DNA of 64,000 nt, taken from Heyndrickxia sporothermodurans. GTDB taxonomy: Bacteria > Bacillota > Bacilli > Bacillales > Bacillaceae_C. The stretch covers positions 856,001 to 920,000 of the forward strand of contig CP066701.1 of the NCBI GenBank assembly GCA_016756695.1. The letters run 5' to 3'. Shown in pieces: positions 1-10,023 of this stretch. The notes below the pieces were generated by a model. That model had not been told where the DNA came from, did no database searches, and saw only the letters and a list, made by a program, of their open reading frames with translations. Both the position numbers and the translations under genes were made by a program. Within the stretch, counting starts at the first letter, position 1. Each line of letters begins with the position of its first letter.

Positions 1-1
1 G

Positions 2-100
2 ATTTCGCCACTTCCACATACGCCGTATAAAGAGATGATCTATAATACGTACGACAAAATAAAATGTAAGGCAAATAAGGCAAAAGAAGCGGAAGATTAG
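2..100 (+). CDS. 3' end of an unrecognised gene (partial)
   Basis: An open frame runs from the window edge to a TAG at 98-100 and encodes 32 residues rich in Lys, Ala and Glu near the end (KCKANKAKEAED). The start lies outside the window. I do not recognise the family. The frame call rests only on the absence of stops and on the position of the stop codon before a plausible intergenic region with a sigma-B promoter. Confidence 0.4.
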   Translation: MSPLPHTPYKEMIYNTYDKIKCKANKAKEAED

Positions 101-153
101 TAAGATAACTTCCTCCTTCATTTGTCTCTTTTCTATAAAACTATCATTTGTTT

Positions 154-178
154 GTTTAACTCTACATGTCCCGGGTAT
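154..178 (+). promoter_or_regulatory. sigma-B promoter of gsiB
   Basis: GTTTAA at 154-159 and GGGTAT at 173-178 are separated by 13 bases, an exact match to the Bacillus general-stress sigma-B consensus. The start codon of the gsiB homologue follows 52 bases downstream, after an AAGGAGAGG ribosome binding site at about 216-224. Confidence 0.88.
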
Positions 179-230
179 ACATATCAATGTAAGCATTATT
201 AAAAAAACTTCTATTAAGGAGAGGATTTTA

Positions 231-677
231 ATGGCTGACAACAAATCTAAAACTATGAGTACAGAAGAAGCAGGACGTAAAGGCGGAGAAGCTACCGCTA
301 GAAATCACGACAAAGAGTTTTATGAAGAAATTGGTCAAAAAGGTGGAGAAGCTACCGCAAAAAACCATGACAAAGAATTCTATCAGGAAATTGGTCAAAA
401 AGGCGGAGAGGCTACCGCCAAAAACCATGATAAAGAATTCTATCAGGAAATTGGTCAAAAAGGTGGAGAAGCTACCGCGAAAAACCACGATAAAGACTTC
501 TATCAAGATATTGGACAAAAAGGTGGAGAAGCTACTGCTGAAAACCATGACAAAGAATTCTATCAAAGGATTGGCGAAAAAGGCGGAGAAGCTACTTCTA
601 AAAATCATGACAAAGAATTCTATCAAGAGATTGGTGAAAAAGGCGGAGAAGCTCGCTCACGTCAAAACAATGACTAG
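231..677 (+). CDS. gsiB: GsiB-like general stress protein (KGG repeats)
   Basis: A 148-residue, very hydrophilic protein made of 20-residue repeats with the core KGGEAT..NHDKEFYQEIG. Six full repeats and a seventh partial one are visible, after a short head (MADNKSKTMSTEEAG). This is the KGG stress-repeat family (Pfam KGG), and the repeat wording matches B. subtilis GsiB closely. GsiB is a hydrophilin-like cytoplasmic protein induced by glucose starvation, heat, salt and ethanol through sigma-B. The sigma-B promoter upstream fits that regulation. The 60-bp DNA repeats are near-identical, so copy number can change by slippage. A terminator follows directly. Confidence 0.93.
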   Translation: MADNKSKTMSTEEAGRKGGEATARNHDKEFYEEIGQKGGEATAKNHDKEFYQEIGQKGGEATAKNHDKEFYQEIGQKGGEATAKNHDKDFYQDIGQKGGEATAENHDKEFYQRIGEKGGEATSKNHDKEFYQEIGEKGGEARSRQNND

Positions 678-690
678 TTAAAATATAGAA

Positions 691-726
691 AACCAGGTCC
701 AATTACGATTGGATCTGGTTTTTTTA
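691..726 (+). terminator. Intrinsic terminator after gsiB
   Basis: The inverted repeat AACCAGGTCCAAT / ATTGGATCTGGTT with a TACG loop is followed by a run of T. It ends the gsiB transcript just before the convergent proline dehydrogenase gene. Confidence 0.85.
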
Positions 727-742
727 TATTTTATAGAATCTA

Positions 743-1720
743 TTATTTCTTTTTATTTTTCTTAGTTAATCTACCTAATAAAAATGCACCAGCCGCGACA
801 CCGATGACTGTGTTCGTTTTCTTATTAAAGACTTGTTTTACAACTAGATTTAAATTTTGTGGCCTTTCAGCAAGACGCCTCATGAAGTAGCCATACCAGT
901 CACTTCCGAAAGGTACATACGTGCAGAAGTTATATCCTTCGCTTGCCAACTGTAATTGCATTTCTCTTCTGAATCCATACAGCATTTGAAACTCGAATTT
1001 ATCATTAGGAATATTGTTTGCTTTTACAAATTTCTTTACATGATTAATGATATTATGGTCATGAGTAGCAATCGATGTAAACTTTCCATTTAATAAATGC
1101 CACTCAATTAATTTAATGAAATTTTCATCGATCTCTTTCTTCTCTTGATAAGCAAATTCCTTCGGCTCTTTATAAGCACCTTTTACAATACGTAAGCGGA
1201 AATTTTTATACTTTTGAATATCCTCTTCCGCTCTATAAAAATATGCTTGGATGACCGTTCCTACATTATCATAATTTCTTGATAACTCATCTAAAAGATC
1301 GAATGAAGGTTGCAGATGACTATTATCTTCCATATCAATATTGACATGAATGTTATATTTGCTCGCTCTATCAACAATTTCCTCTAAGTTATTTAAACAG
1401 AATGTATAATCAATATCTAAACCTAATTGTGTTGGTTTTAAAGAAATATGTGCATCCACATCATTTTCATGGATCGCGTCTATCACTTTAAGAATTTGTT
1501 CCTTCGCTTCTGTCGCCTCTTCTTTTTCATAGACGAACTCTCCTAAATTATCAACCGTACAGGAGATCCCGTGGGAGTTAAGCTCTTTAATACTCTTGAT
1601 GGTCTCTTCTATATTCGTTCCGGCTACAACATTTTGCGCTCCCAGCTTTAACCCATATTTCTTAGCTGCACTATTTAATAATTGGTTCTGGGATAAGCCC
1701 ATAAAAAGATCTTTCAACAT
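743..1720 (-). CDS. Proline dehydrogenase (monofunctional)
   Basis: 325 residues, the size of single-domain Gram-positive proline dehydrogenases (about 300) plus a short tail. It oxidises proline to pyrroline-5-carboxylate with FAD. The family's TIM-barrel motifs are present, including SLKPTQLGLDID, the VKGAYKE segment and the C-terminal RRLAERPQN signature that binds proline. The last 22 residues (VIGVAAGAFLLGRLTKKNKKK) form a short hydrophobic stretch plus a basic end, which could contact the membrane where the quinone acceptor lies. The start is chosen for a good AAGGAG site. No P5C dehydrogenase gene is adjacent, so the second step must be encoded elsewhere. Confidence 0.93.
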   Translation of the reverse strand: MLKDLFMGLSQNQLLNSAAKKYGLKLGAQNVVAGTNIEETIKSIKELNSHGISCTVDNLGEFVYEKEEATEAKEQILKVIDAIHENDVDAHISLKPTQLGLDIDYTFCLNNLEEIVDRASKYNIHVNIDMEDNSHLQPSFDLLDELSRNYDNVGTVIQAYFYRAEEDIQKYKNFRLRIVKGAYKEPKEFAYQEKKEIDENFIKLIEWHLLNGKFTSIATHDHNIINHVKKFVKANNIPNDKFEFQMLYGFRREMQLQLASEGYNFCTYVPFGSDWYGYFMRRLAERPQNLNLVVKQVFNKKTNTVIGVAAGAFLLGRLTKKNKKK

Positions 1721-1958
1721 GGCGATTTCTCCTTACAATTAGTTTTTTATATTTTTTAGTATTTTAGCAGTTTACTAAATAGCGATAATCTTTATAAAAG
1801 TACTTCTATAATATTATAGCACATCTTTGTGAATCCGTTATCATTCTAAAAATTGCGAAATTATTTATTAGAAATAAATACTAATTCTACTTTTGATAAC
1901 GAAATGAACCAGTGTGTTAAAATAAAGTAAATTTAACTTATAAAAGAGGTGTCACTAA

Positions 1959-2336
1959 ATGCAAAAGCTGCAATTTGAATCAGCCTGGGATAAAACACTA
2001 TCTGATAATGATCGTGAACGAATTAAAAATGTTTTTTTCAAAACAAATTACTCCAATGATAATAGCATTCAATTTACACCTCTGTGGCAAGCAATAAATC
2101 ATAAGGGAGAATTATTAGTGACCACACTAATTCATAATTTCAGTGAACATCCTGTTACTTTCAAAAATAAAAAACTGCTTTATTATGAAAACAATAAAAT
2201 GATTGCTGATCATACCTTCTCCATTCCAAACTTATTAGTGGAAAAGAAAACAAGCATGCCGTGGACGTTTATTTTTCCTGCTGATAGTTTTCATCAAAAG
2301 GCGGATTTAATGAATGGCTATATTGAAATGGAATAA
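1959..2336 (+). CDS. SLAP domain-containing protein
   Basis: 125 residues. The Trp/Phe spacing and the segment IQFTPLWQAINHKGELLVTTLIHN resemble the SLAP domain found singly or in pairs in Firmicutes proteins linked to S-layer/accessory Sec loci. No signal peptide or membrane segment is visible, so the protein is probably cytoplasmic. An AAGAGGTG site precedes the ATG. It is a single-gene unit with its own terminator. The precise role is unknown; the family name comes from recognising the domain, not from context. Confidence 0.65.
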   Translation: MQKLQFESAWDKTLSDNDRERIKNVFFKTNYSNDNSIQFTPLWQAINHKGELLVTTLIHNFSEHPVTFKNKKLLYYENNKMIADHTFSIPNLLVEKKTSMPWTFIFPADSFHQKADLMNGYIEME

Positions 2337-2342
2337 GGTATC

Positions 2343-2376
2343 AAAAAAGCGATTCTACAATTGAATCGCTTTTTTG
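2343..2376 (+). terminator. Intrinsic terminator (convergent genes)
   Basis: The stem AAAAAAGCGATTC / GAATCGCTTTTTT with a TACAATT loop has A and T runs on both sides, so it can end both the SLAP gene and modB on the opposite strand. Confidence 0.85.
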
Positions 2377-2388
2377 TAGCAATTTTTA

Positions 2389-3045
2389 TTACTTCCTCAT
2401 CAACTGAATACCAAACAACATAAGAAAAGAAATCCCAATCATACATGCTACCCATAGCCAGGCCATTTCCATGTTCCCTGAGTCAATCGCTATGTATATT
2501 GCAGTTGGGGTAGTTTGCGTCTTTCCCGGAATATTTCCGGCGAACATTAAAGTTGCTCCAAATTCACCTAAGGCCCGCGCAAAGCTCATAATTGCACCTG
2601 AAATAATAACTTTCAATGATAAAGGTAACGAAATAAATAGGAAGATGTTGAATTCGCCCGCCCCATCCACACGGGCCGCATTTTCAATATCCTTATCGAC
2701 CGATTCAAAACCTGTTTTACATGATTGATACATTAATGGGAAAGCAACAACGATCGCAGCAAGAACAGCTGCCCACCACGTAAACATGATTGGTTGTTGA
2801 AAGATCGATTCAATTAGCTGACCAATCAGACTATTTCGCCCAAAGAAAATAATTAGCAAAAAGCCAACTACAGTTGGAGGTAAGACGAGTGGTAAAAGAA
2901 AAATCGTTTCAATGATCGCCTTCCCTTTAAACCATCGATTTGCCATAAACTTTCCAAAAATTATTCCAAAAATAAATACGACAATACATGAGAAAATTGC
3001 AATTTCGATTGATAGTATGACTGGTGACCAAAAATTAGTAGCCAT
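2389..3045 (-). CDS. modB: Molybdate ABC transporter permease ModB
   Basis: 218 residues with about five membrane helices and the binding-protein-dependent permease loop (EAA-type) near residues 128-150 (AARVDGAGEFNIFLFISLPL). The FARALGEFGATLMFAGNIPGKTQT stretch is typical of ModB/CysT permeases. It forms the membrane channel for molybdate (or tungstate) uptake. It starts 4 bases after the modA stop, so the two are one operon. No modC ATPase gene is present: after modB comes a terminator, so an ATPase must be supplied from elsewhere. B. subtilis yvgL-yvgM has the same ATPase-less layout. Confidence 0.92.
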   Translation of the reverse strand: MATNFWSPVILSIEIAIFSCIVVFIFGIIFGKFMANRWFKGKAIIETIFLLPLVLPPTVVGFLLIIFFGRNSLIGQLIESIFQQPIMFTWWAAVLAAIVVAFPLMYQSCKTGFESVDKDIENAARVDGAGEFNIFLFISLPLSLKVIISGAIMSFARALGEFGATLMFAGNIPGKTQTTPTAIYIAIDSGNMEMAWLWVACMIGISFLMLFGIQLMRK

Positions 3046-3049
3046 TTTT

Positions 3050-3844
3050 TTATTTTAACCCCTTAAATCCATACTTTTCTAAAACCTTTATCCCTGATTC
3101 ACTTTGTAAATAATCATAAAAAAGTTGAGTTTCTTTTGGATGTGAGGTGTTTTTAACGATTCCAATGGGATAAATAATCGGTGCATGTGAATTTTCCGTA
3201 GCGGTTGCTACAATTTCTACTTTATTCGAACTCAAGGCATCCGTTTTGTAGACAATTCCTGCATCAACATTTCCCGTTTCTACATATGTAAGTACTTGGC
3301 GAACATCTTTAGCATATACAGCTTTGCCTTTAACATCCTCCCACAAATGTAAATGTTCTAACGTTTCCTTCGCATACTGCCCAGCCGGAACTGATTCTGG
3401 GGTGCCAATGGCAATCTTTTCAACTTTCGGTATATCTTCAAACGAGTGGATGTCTGTTTTGGAATTTTTAGAAACAACAAGGACGAGTTCATTTCTTACG
3501 AGATCAGTACCTTTTTCTTTATCGATGAACCTCTTTTGAATTAATTTCATAAATTTGTCTTCAGCTGCCGAGAAAAATAGATCAGCAGGCGCACCTTGCA
3601 GTATTTGCTGTTGCAATGCCCCAGAGGAGCCAAAATTAAAATTCACCTTTATTTGAGGGTGTTCTTTAACAAAATCATTTCGGATTTCATTTAATGCATC
3701 TTGTAAACTCGCTGCTGCAGATACTATCAATTCTACTTGCTTATCAGACTCTTTATTTTCTTTTGAATTGGAACACCCGGAAACTACAACCAATACTAAG
3801 ATAGCTACCGTCGCTAAGTTAAAAAGCTTTTTCAAATACCCCAC
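3050..3844 (-). CDS. modA: Molybdate-binding lipoprotein ModA
   Basis: 264 residues. A signal peptide ends in a lipobox (VVSGC, Cys about residue 24), so it is a membrane-anchored binding lipoprotein. The mature part starts with LIVSAAASLQDALNEI and has NFGSSGALQQQILQGAPADLFFSA, the oxyanion-contact motifs of the ModA family. It captures molybdate for the ModB permease encoded 4 bases downstream. The ribosome binding site AAGGAGGGTGGGG sits just before the ATG. Confidence 0.94.
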   Translation of the reverse strand: MGYLKKLFNLATVAILVLVVVSGCSNSKENKESDKQVELIVSAAASLQDALNEIRNDFVKEHPQIKVNFNFGSSGALQQQILQGAPADLFFSAAEDKFMKLIQKRFIDKEKGTDLVRNELVLVVSKNSKTDIHSFEDIPKVEKIAIGTPESVPAGQYAKETLEHLHLWEDVKGKAVYAKDVRQVLTYVETGNVDAGIVYKTDALSSNKVEIVATATENSHAPIIYPIGIVKNTSHPKETQLFYDYLQSESGIKVLEKYGFKGLK

Positions 3845-3924
3845 CCTCCTTTATAAAAATTTATTCTTATTAATTATAAATATTTATACTTATCAGAACA
3901 ACAGACCGATTTTTCTTGCCTCAA

Positions 3925-3966
3925 AAAATAAGGACCTATTTCAAAATGAAATAGGTCCTTATTTGG
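3925..3966 (-). terminator. Bidirectional terminator
   Basis: The long stem AAATAAGGACCTATTTC / GAAATAGGTCCTTATTT lies just past the end of the DHA2 exporter gene, which is transcribed toward it. Confidence 0.8.
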
Positions 3967-3985
3967 TAGGTCACTAAAAAGCCCT

Positions 3986-5515
3986 TTAGTTCCCTGCTAA
4001 TTTTGTTTCGAGCTTTTCGTTCGATCCTGTTCCAACCAAAGGATCTTCAGCTTGTTTAGCACGTTTAATAAAGAATGAAAGAACGAGTGCAACAGCAGCT
4101 ATAAATACTGTTACTAAGAAGGAAAAATTAATTCCTTCCAACATAGCTTTCATTTCAATTTGTTGCTTCATTGCAGCCATTGCTGCTTCTGTAGGCTGAC
4201 CTGTTAAATGTTTCATTGCATCTGCAGCTAATTCTTTTGCTGTTGATTCTGTACGGTTAGACATAATTGTTACTAACAATGCTGTACCGATGGCACCTGA
4301 AACTTGCTGCAACGTACTATTCATAGCAGTACCATGTGGGTAGAATCGTGCAGGTAATTGGTTTAGTCCATTTGTGGAAACAGGCATCATAACCATTGAC
4401 ATCCCAAACATACGCAAAGAGTAAAGAATAATTAAATGTGTATACGTAGTATCAAAACTTAATTTGCTGAAAAAATAAGTGGTTACTATTGTAATCGTTA
4501 GTCCGATGATGGCTAGTATTCTTCCGCCAATTTTATCAAATAGTTTACCAGTAATAGGTGACATCAGAGCCATCAATATTGCCCCTGGTAATAACAGGAG
4601 TCCTGCATCTAGTGGAGATATTCCACGAAGCGTTTGAACATAAATAGGTAAAAGCATCATGGCAGAAAACATCGCCATCGTAATAACCATTGAAATGACC
4701 GATGATAAAGCATACATTGGATATTTATAGATTCTGAAATTTAACATCGGTTTTTCTTGATATAATTGACGGATAATAAACCAAGCTAATGAAAGAACAC
4801 CGACGATCAATGTTCCATATACTTGTGGGCTATCCCACCCTTTACTACCTGCTGAACTAAATCCGTAAAGAATCCCACCAAATCCTAGACTTGATAATAA
4901 AACCGATAACATATCAAGTCGGATGTTCACTTTATCTTTTTTATCTTTAAGCAAGAATAATCCAAGCAAGAAGACGACAATAGCAATTGGTGTAATAAAA
5001 TGGAAGAGCATTCTCCAGTCAAATTGTTCAACTAGCCATCCTGATAAAGTCGGACCAATTGCTGGTGCTCCCATCATAATTAAACCGAAAAAGCCCATTG
5101 CTGCTCCCCTTTTTTCTACTGGGAAGCTCACAAGCATTACATTCATTAAAAGTGGCATCATAATTGCCGAACCTGAAGCTTGAATCATTCGGCCTGCCAA
5201 TAATAAACCAAATACATGGGCAAAACCAGCGAGAATTGTCCCTACTGTAAATAAGCCCATTGCTATTAAGAATAAGCGACGAACAGAGTATTTTTGAATC
5301 AAAAATGCAGTGGTAGGAATCAACACTCCATTTACTAACATAAACCCAGTAGCCAGCCATTGCACTGTTGAAGGTCCCACTTCCAAATCCTTCATAATTG
5401 ACGGTAGTGCAATATTTAATAACGTATTGTTTAAAAACGCAATAAACGCTCCAACCATTAGGACAGCAATAATCCCATACGGTGGGCGTTTCGTTGTTTT
5501 TATCGATTGTTCCAT
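3986..5515 (-). CDS. DHA2-family multidrug MFS exporter (LmrB/EmrB type)
   Basis: 509 residues with the 14-helix arrangement of DHA2 drug:proton antiporters. Motif C-like GAPAIGPTLSGWLVE and the head FLNNTLLNIALPSIMKDL are visible. The ATG at 5515 is preferred over the in-frame ATG at 5608 because it has a GAGGGGG site 8 bases upstream and starts the conserved head. A TAGAC-N5-GTCTA palindrome overlaps the region just upstream of this site, which suggests TetR/LmrA-type repression, but no regulator gene is adjacent. It is closely related to the second exporter at 52014-53528. The substrate cannot be read from sequence. Confidence 0.9.
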   Translation of the reverse strand: MEQSIKTTKRPPYGIIAVLMVGAFIAFLNNTLLNIALPSIMKDLEVGPSTVQWLATGFMLVNGVLIPTTAFLIQKYSVRRLFLIAMGLFTVGTILAGFAHVFGLLLAGRMIQASGSAIMMPLLMNVMLVSFPVEKRGAAMGFFGLIMMGAPAIGPTLSGWLVEQFDWRMLFHFITPIAIVVFLLGLFLLKDKKDKVNIRLDMLSVLLSSLGFGGILYGFSSAGSKGWDSPQVYGTLIVGVLSLAWFIIRQLYQEKPMLNFRIYKYPMYALSSVISMVITMAMFSAMMLLPIYVQTLRGISPLDAGLLLLPGAILMALMSPITGKLFDKIGGRILAIIGLTITIVTTYFFSKLSFDTTYTHLIILYSLRMFGMSMVMMPVSTNGLNQLPARFYPHGTAMNSTLQQVSGAIGTALLVTIMSNRTESTAKELAADAMKHLTGQPTEAAMAAMKQQIEMKAMLEGINFSFLVTVFIAAVALVLSFFIKRAKQAEDPLVGTGSNEKLETKLAGN

Positions 5516-5529
5516 TGTTTTCCCCCTCA

Positions 5530-5544
5530 TAGACAAACGGTCTA
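5530..5544. promoter_or_regulatory. Candidate TetR/LmrA-type operator
   Basis: TAGAC-AAACG-GTCTA is a perfect inverted repeat with a 5-base spacer, 14 bases upstream of the exporter start and next to its ribosome binding site. B. subtilis LmrA/QdoR boxes are also built on TAGAC/GTCTA arms, though usually with closer arms. The regulator is not in the window. Confidence 0.5.
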
Positions 5545-5682
5545 CTTTTCTGAACCAGTGTTTCACGTAAACAATATCATAAACCATGAATTTGATTAAT
5601 GCAATCAAAAATTTTGTAGATTTGAATGAACAAAAGAAAATAAGATACTAAACGTTTATGCAGGTGGTATAGTTATACCCAA

Positions 5683-5716
5683 CCAAAAAGCGAACAGTTT
5701 TGCCACTGTTCGCTTC
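5683..5716 (-). terminator. Intrinsic terminator after GGDEF-EAL gene
   Basis: AGCGAACAGT / ACTGTTCGCT with a T run on the minus-strand side, six bases past the stop codon. Confidence 0.8.
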
Positions 5717-5721
5717 TCATC

Positions 5722-8361
5722 TTAACTATAGACCCGATCCCTGGAAAGGAACCTTCCCATCTCCTCACTACTGATCGGTTTACTGAATAAATATCCCTGT
5801 AATTCATCACAGCCCATCTGTACTAATATATCTCTTTCATTCACCGTTTCAATTCCTTCTGCTACTACATTTAACTGGAGTCCATGGGCAATATCAAGAA
5901 TGGATCGAACAAGTAAAGATTTTTTCTCATTTTGATCGATGTCCATTATGAATTGCCTATCAATTTTTATTTCATCAATTGGTAACTGAAGTAATTGATA
6001 CAAAGATGAATAACCCTTTCCGAAATCATCGATTGAGATATGGATGCCTAATTCTTTTAACTGACGGATTATCTCTGCAACATGTGAAAGGTTATCGATA
6101 AACACACTCTCGGTTATTTCCAGTTTTAAATACTCCGGAGCTAAACCTGAGACATCCAACGCATATTTAATAAGTGAAATTAAATAATCCTGTTGGAAGT
6201 GTTTGGCTGAAATATTTACTGAAACAGGTACAGTGGCCAACCCACTGTCTTGCCAAGCCTTATTTTGTTTACAGGCATTGATCAACACCCATTCATCAAT
6301 TTGTAAAATTAAACCGATATCCTCGGCAATTGGGATAAACGTACTGGGTGAAACATTTCCTAGTTTCGAATCCTGCCATCGAATTAATACTTCCATACTA
6401 GTAACCTTTTCATTACAGAACTTAGGTTGATAATAGAGTTCCAATCCGCCTTTATCAATAACTGCTCTTAACGCATTTTCGATCGTGAGACTATCTTCAA
6501 ATTTATTTTTCATCGATTTATCAAAGAATTGAGCGGTATTCCCGCCGTTCTCCTTTGAACTATACATCGCAATGTCCGCACATTTAACAAGGGTATCCAA
6601 ATCCTCCCCATCTTCAGGGTACATACTAATACCGATACTTGCTGAAATATAGAGTAATTGTTGTTGGACGTGAAATGGTGCAACAAATTCTTGTGCCATT
6701 TGTTCTAATGTGTGATTGACCTCCTCACGATGATTCACATTCTGAACGATCACAAATTCATCTCCGCCTAATCGGAATACCTCTCGATAATCGTCATGGA
6801 GCGTGCGCAACTTATTGGCAACTAATTGAAGCAGTGTATCGCCGGCAACATGTCCTAACGTATCATTTATCTGTTTAAATTGATTAATATCGATAAAAAT
6901 AATTGCAATATGTTTTGACGTATTCCTTTGAATAAGCGACTTTACAAAATCTTGAAAATATAGTCGATTAGGCAATCCGGTTAATACATCATAAAAAGCT
7001 AATCGGTGTAGTTCATCCTCTGAATGTGTTAATTTCTCGGTTTGTTTTTTCAACTTTTCATTCATGTCAGTACTTTCCCGAAATAATTCTATAATCTTAT
7101 CTGCCATCTTTACTAAGTTCTCTGTAAGCAGTCTCATTTCCGACACATAACTTTGTGGCCAATCAATCTTCTCAAATTGAATCAGCTTCTGGGGTAATCC
7201 GGTCGTTGCAGTTGTTAGCTGCTTAACATTTTTCATAAATAAGTTACTAACAATGTGGACAAGTATGGCTATACATAGTGCGAAGATTAGTGAAAACTTT
7301 AATTGATCCAAAAATATTGTATAAATTTTATTTTGAAATTGGGAAATAGGGTATTGAATTACAAGTTTTAAAGGAAGCGGTTCAAGCTTCTCTGTAAAAA
7401 GATAGTTACCCTTATTCCACTTACCTATAGGATAATCCTCATTGTCATTCGGTAAAACCTCGTAAAAATCATTATTGATCTGATGAACTGAATGGTTTTT
7501 CCTCCAGTTATAAACAGTATGAGCCAATATGCGCTCAGAACTAGAAGCATAAACCAGATTTGCATAGTCAGTAATAATAATGTCATATTCTGAAGATTGA
7601 TAGGATCTAACCAATACGTTTAGTTGGTTTAACAATTTTTCATTTTGCAAAGAAATTTCCTTATTACCATTTTTATTTAAGAAAGAAATTTCTTCGACGA
7701 TCAAATTCATATTTTTTTCCGCTTGTTGCATGATTTCTTTCTTAACATATCTTTCCGTTGACCAAACATTTATCATCACACTTAAGAAAAAAGGGATGAT
7801 AATTGAGATTAATGTCACATGGAATAGAAACTGATGAATAGATACGCTATTTTTGTTCACACTATTATTCTTAAATAATTTATAAAAAGGAACATAGGCC
7901 AAAAGCATGTCCGCCAGCAATACATTAAGAAATCCATTAATAATATTTTTTCCTATTTGAAAATAAAGAGCTTGCCCTTTTACAAATGGATGATTGATCA
8001 AATATAATGCAATCAACCCAATCGTTAACCAAAATAATGCATCAACAAAAAACATTTTTGCCTTTCTGCCTTTATAAAAAAAACACCCTACAAAAATGAT
8101 TTCCGTGAGTAAAAGAAGATGAAAAGCGATATTAGAAAAATGGTGAGGAATAACGAAAAATGCTAAAACGGCCGTTAATACAGCCTGTGGAAGTCCATAT
8201 AGACGAAGGATTAAAAATAAAAAAATACTCGTAAAGGAAAAGATAAATCCATACTCCATCGTCAATTCATAACTTGAAGTAAAAAGAACCATCCCGAATA
8301 AAATTATATAAAGTAAAGATTCTTTATCCCATCGCAAAGGAAAATTTCTTACGTTGAACAT
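5722..8361 (-). CDS. Membrane GGDEF-EAL cyclic-di-GMP protein
   Basis: 879 residues. The N-terminal ~165 residues hold about five or six membrane helices, followed by another helix near 180-200, an extracytoplasmic sensor-like segment (about 200-350), a helix near 350-370 and an HAMP-like linker. The GGDEF domain has an intact RLGGDEF active site. The EAL domain reads EVLIRW in place of EALIRW but keeps KLEITES, SIDDFGKGYSS, EIKIDRQF and VVAEGIET, the residues used for metal and substrate binding. Both synthesis and breakdown of c-di-GMP therefore look possible. Start has an AGGAG site. It is a single-gene unit. Confidence 0.92.
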   Translation of the reverse strand: MFNVRNFPLRWDKESLLYIILFGMVLFTSSYELTMEYGFIFSFTSIFLFLILRLYGLPQAVLTAVLAFFVIPHHFSNIAFHLLLLTEIIFVGCFFYKGRKAKMFFVDALFWLTIGLIALYLINHPFVKGQALYFQIGKNIINGFLNVLLADMLLAYVPFYKLFKNNSVNKNSVSIHQFLFHVTLISIIIPFFLSVMINVWSTERYVKKEIMQQAEKNMNLIVEEISFLNKNGNKEISLQNEKLLNQLNVLVRSYQSSEYDIIITDYANLVYASSSERILAHTVYNWRKNHSVHQINNDFYEVLPNDNEDYPIGKWNKGNYLFTEKLEPLPLKLVIQYPISQFQNKIYTIFLDQLKFSLIFALCIAILVHIVSNLFMKNVKQLTTATTGLPQKLIQFEKIDWPQSYVSEMRLLTENLVKMADKIIELFRESTDMNEKLKKQTEKLTHSEDELHRLAFYDVLTGLPNRLYFQDFVKSLIQRNTSKHIAIIFIDINQFKQINDTLGHVAGDTLLQLVANKLRTLHDDYREVFRLGGDEFVIVQNVNHREEVNHTLEQMAQEFVAPFHVQQQLLYISASIGISMYPEDGEDLDTLVKCADIAMYSSKENGGNTAQFFDKSMKNKFEDSLTIENALRAVIDKGGLELYYQPKFCNEKVTSMEVLIRWQDSKLGNVSPSTFIPIAEDIGLILQIDEWVLINACKQNKAWQDSGLATVPVSVNISAKHFQQDYLISLIKYALDVSGLAPEYLKLEITESVFIDNLSHVAEIIRQLKELGIHISIDDFGKGYSSLYQLLQLPIDEIKIDRQFIMDIDQNEKKSLLVRSILDIAHGLQLNVVAEGIETVNERDILVQMGCDELQGYLFSKPISSEEMGRFLSRDRVYS

Positions 8362-8538
8362 ACTAATCTCCTAATCTTCCAAGAATTCAACTTTAAATAA
8401 AGATTACTAGTTTTATCCTATAATCCAATATATTTCATCATACCATATGCAAGAATGATTGAATATAATGAATCATAGGATAAGAATTTTCATCTATACC
8501 TCCATAAATATGAAAAGTGAATCCTTATTAAAGATCTC

Positions 8539-9924
8539 CTAGTGGTTTTGATCCCCATCAAAATCTATCAATGGTGTTCTCTTGCCCATTTTTAATAAAT
8601 AATAACTTGCAGCGACTAGTGATAGGAAAACAACACCGACTATTAAGGATATCCGCGTACTAGAATTAAACCACATACCGACTAAAACCATTAGTAAGAA
8701 AGCAATTGTAATATAATTACTGTAAGGAGCAAAAGGCATTTTGAAAGGATGACTGCCCATTTCAGCAGCTCTAATCTTACGAAATCGGAGTTCACTAATT
8801 AATAGAACAAACCAGGGTATCATTCCAGGTAGAACACTTGAACTATAAACATATAGAAACAATTGCTTTGGTGCAAGATAATTTAAAACAATCCCAATAG
8901 CCAATCCTATAAGAACTGCGATCGTACAATAAAAAGGAATTCCATTTTTGGATACTTTCGCAAAAATTTTAGGTGCCTGTCCGTCCAATGCCAGAGTAAA
9001 AAGCATTCGGCCTGCACTGAAAATCCCGCTATTACATCCAGACATTGCAGCAGTAATCACAACGAAGTTAATGATTCCGGCAGCTGCTGTTATACCCACT
9101 TTTGCAAAAGTTGAAACAAACGGACTACCTACCGCATTAAGTTGATCCCAAGGATAGACTGTTACGATAATAAAAATGGCACCAATGTAAAAAATTAATA
9201 TACGCCAAATAATTGTTTTAATCGCCTTCGTTAACGTTTTGGTCGGATTTTTAGCCTCACCTGCAGTGATACCAATTAATTCAACCCCTTGATAGGAGGC
9301 AACGACAAGGGAAAGGGCAAAGAAGAAACCTTTTAATCCGCCTGTAAAGAATCCCCCATTTTTCCAAAGATTCGATAAGCCAATTGCATGACCGCCATTT
9401 CCTAATCCAAAAAAGATAAGTCCAAGTCCTGCAATAATCATCAGTACAATTGTTACAATTTTTATTAGCGCAAACCAAAATTCAAATTCCCCAAACGATT
9501 TTACAGAAATAAGATTAGCTGCTCCGAGGATGATCAATGCAATCAAACCAGGTATCCAAGCAGGCAAATTAGGAAACCAATACTTCATATACATACCTAC
9601 AGCAATAATCTCTGACATACCGACAATAACCCATTGGAACCAATAGCTCCATGCAGTCAAATACCCCGCTAGTGGATGAATATAATTACGTGCAAAGGTT
9701 GCAAACGAACCCGTACTAGGTTCTAAATATAGCATTTCACCCATAGAGCGCATAATAAAAAAGATAAACAGACCTGCAATTGCATACGCTAGCATGATAG
9801 ACGGACCTGTCCATTTAATCGTACTAGCTGACCCCATAAATAACCCTACTCCGATGGTACCACCTAAAGCAATCATCTGAATATGACGTGACTCGAGTCC
9901 TCTATTTAATTCTTTGTTTGGCAT
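8539..9924 (-). CDS. APC-family amino-acid permease
   Basis: 461 residues and about 12 membrane helices. The head [26 protein letters not shown] is the signature of the amino-acid transporter (AAT) branch of the APC superfamily, which includes GABA, Lys, Phe, Pro and Thr permeases. The ATG at 9924 follows a GGAGGAG site and gives the conserved head; the ORF extends upstream without one. It lies just upstream of the ThrRS gene's 3' end in the same direction, but with about 100 bases between them. B. subtilis YbxG is a likely relative. The substrate is not assignable. Confidence 0.88.
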   Translation of the reverse strand: MPNKELNRGLESRHIQMIALGGTIGVGLFMGSASTIKWTGPSIMLAYAIAGLFIFFIMRSMGEMLYLEPSTGSFATFARNYIHPLAGYLTAWSYWFQWVIVGMSEIIAVGMYMKYWFPNLPAWIPGLIALIILGAANLISVKSFGEFEFWFALIKIVTIVLMIIAGLGLIFFGLGNGGHAIGLSNLWKNGGFFTGGLKGFFFALSLVVASYQGVELIGITAGEAKNPTKTLTKAIKTIIWRILIFYIGAIFIIVTVYPWDQLNAVGSPFVSTFAKVGITAAAGIINFVVITAAMSGCNSGIFSAGRMLFTLALDGQAPKIFAKVSKNGIPFYCTIAVLIGLAIGIVLNYLAPKQLFLYVYSSSVLPGMIPWFVLLISELRFRKIRAAEMGSHPFKMPFAPYSNYITIAFLLMVLVGMWFNSSTRISLIVGVVFLSLVAASYYLLKMGKRTPLIDFDGDQNH

Positions 9925-10023
9925 AAAAATCTCCTCCAGACGCTCGGACCAACGGAAAACATGTACTACACACCTATTTTCATTAGCCATTTTTATATTT
10001 TTTTAACAAGACTATATAAGAAA

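Noticed and set aside
231-681. Alternative overlapping ORFs on both strands of gsiB
   Set aside because: They arise from the 60-bp periodic DNA, where every frame stays open; only the KGG frame has a promoter, ribosome binding site and known family.
2389-3844. A missing modC hidden near modAB
   Set aside because: modB ends at a terminator and the next gene is unrelated; no ATPase motifs occur within several kb. The nearest ATPase (41294-42037) is of amino-acid type.
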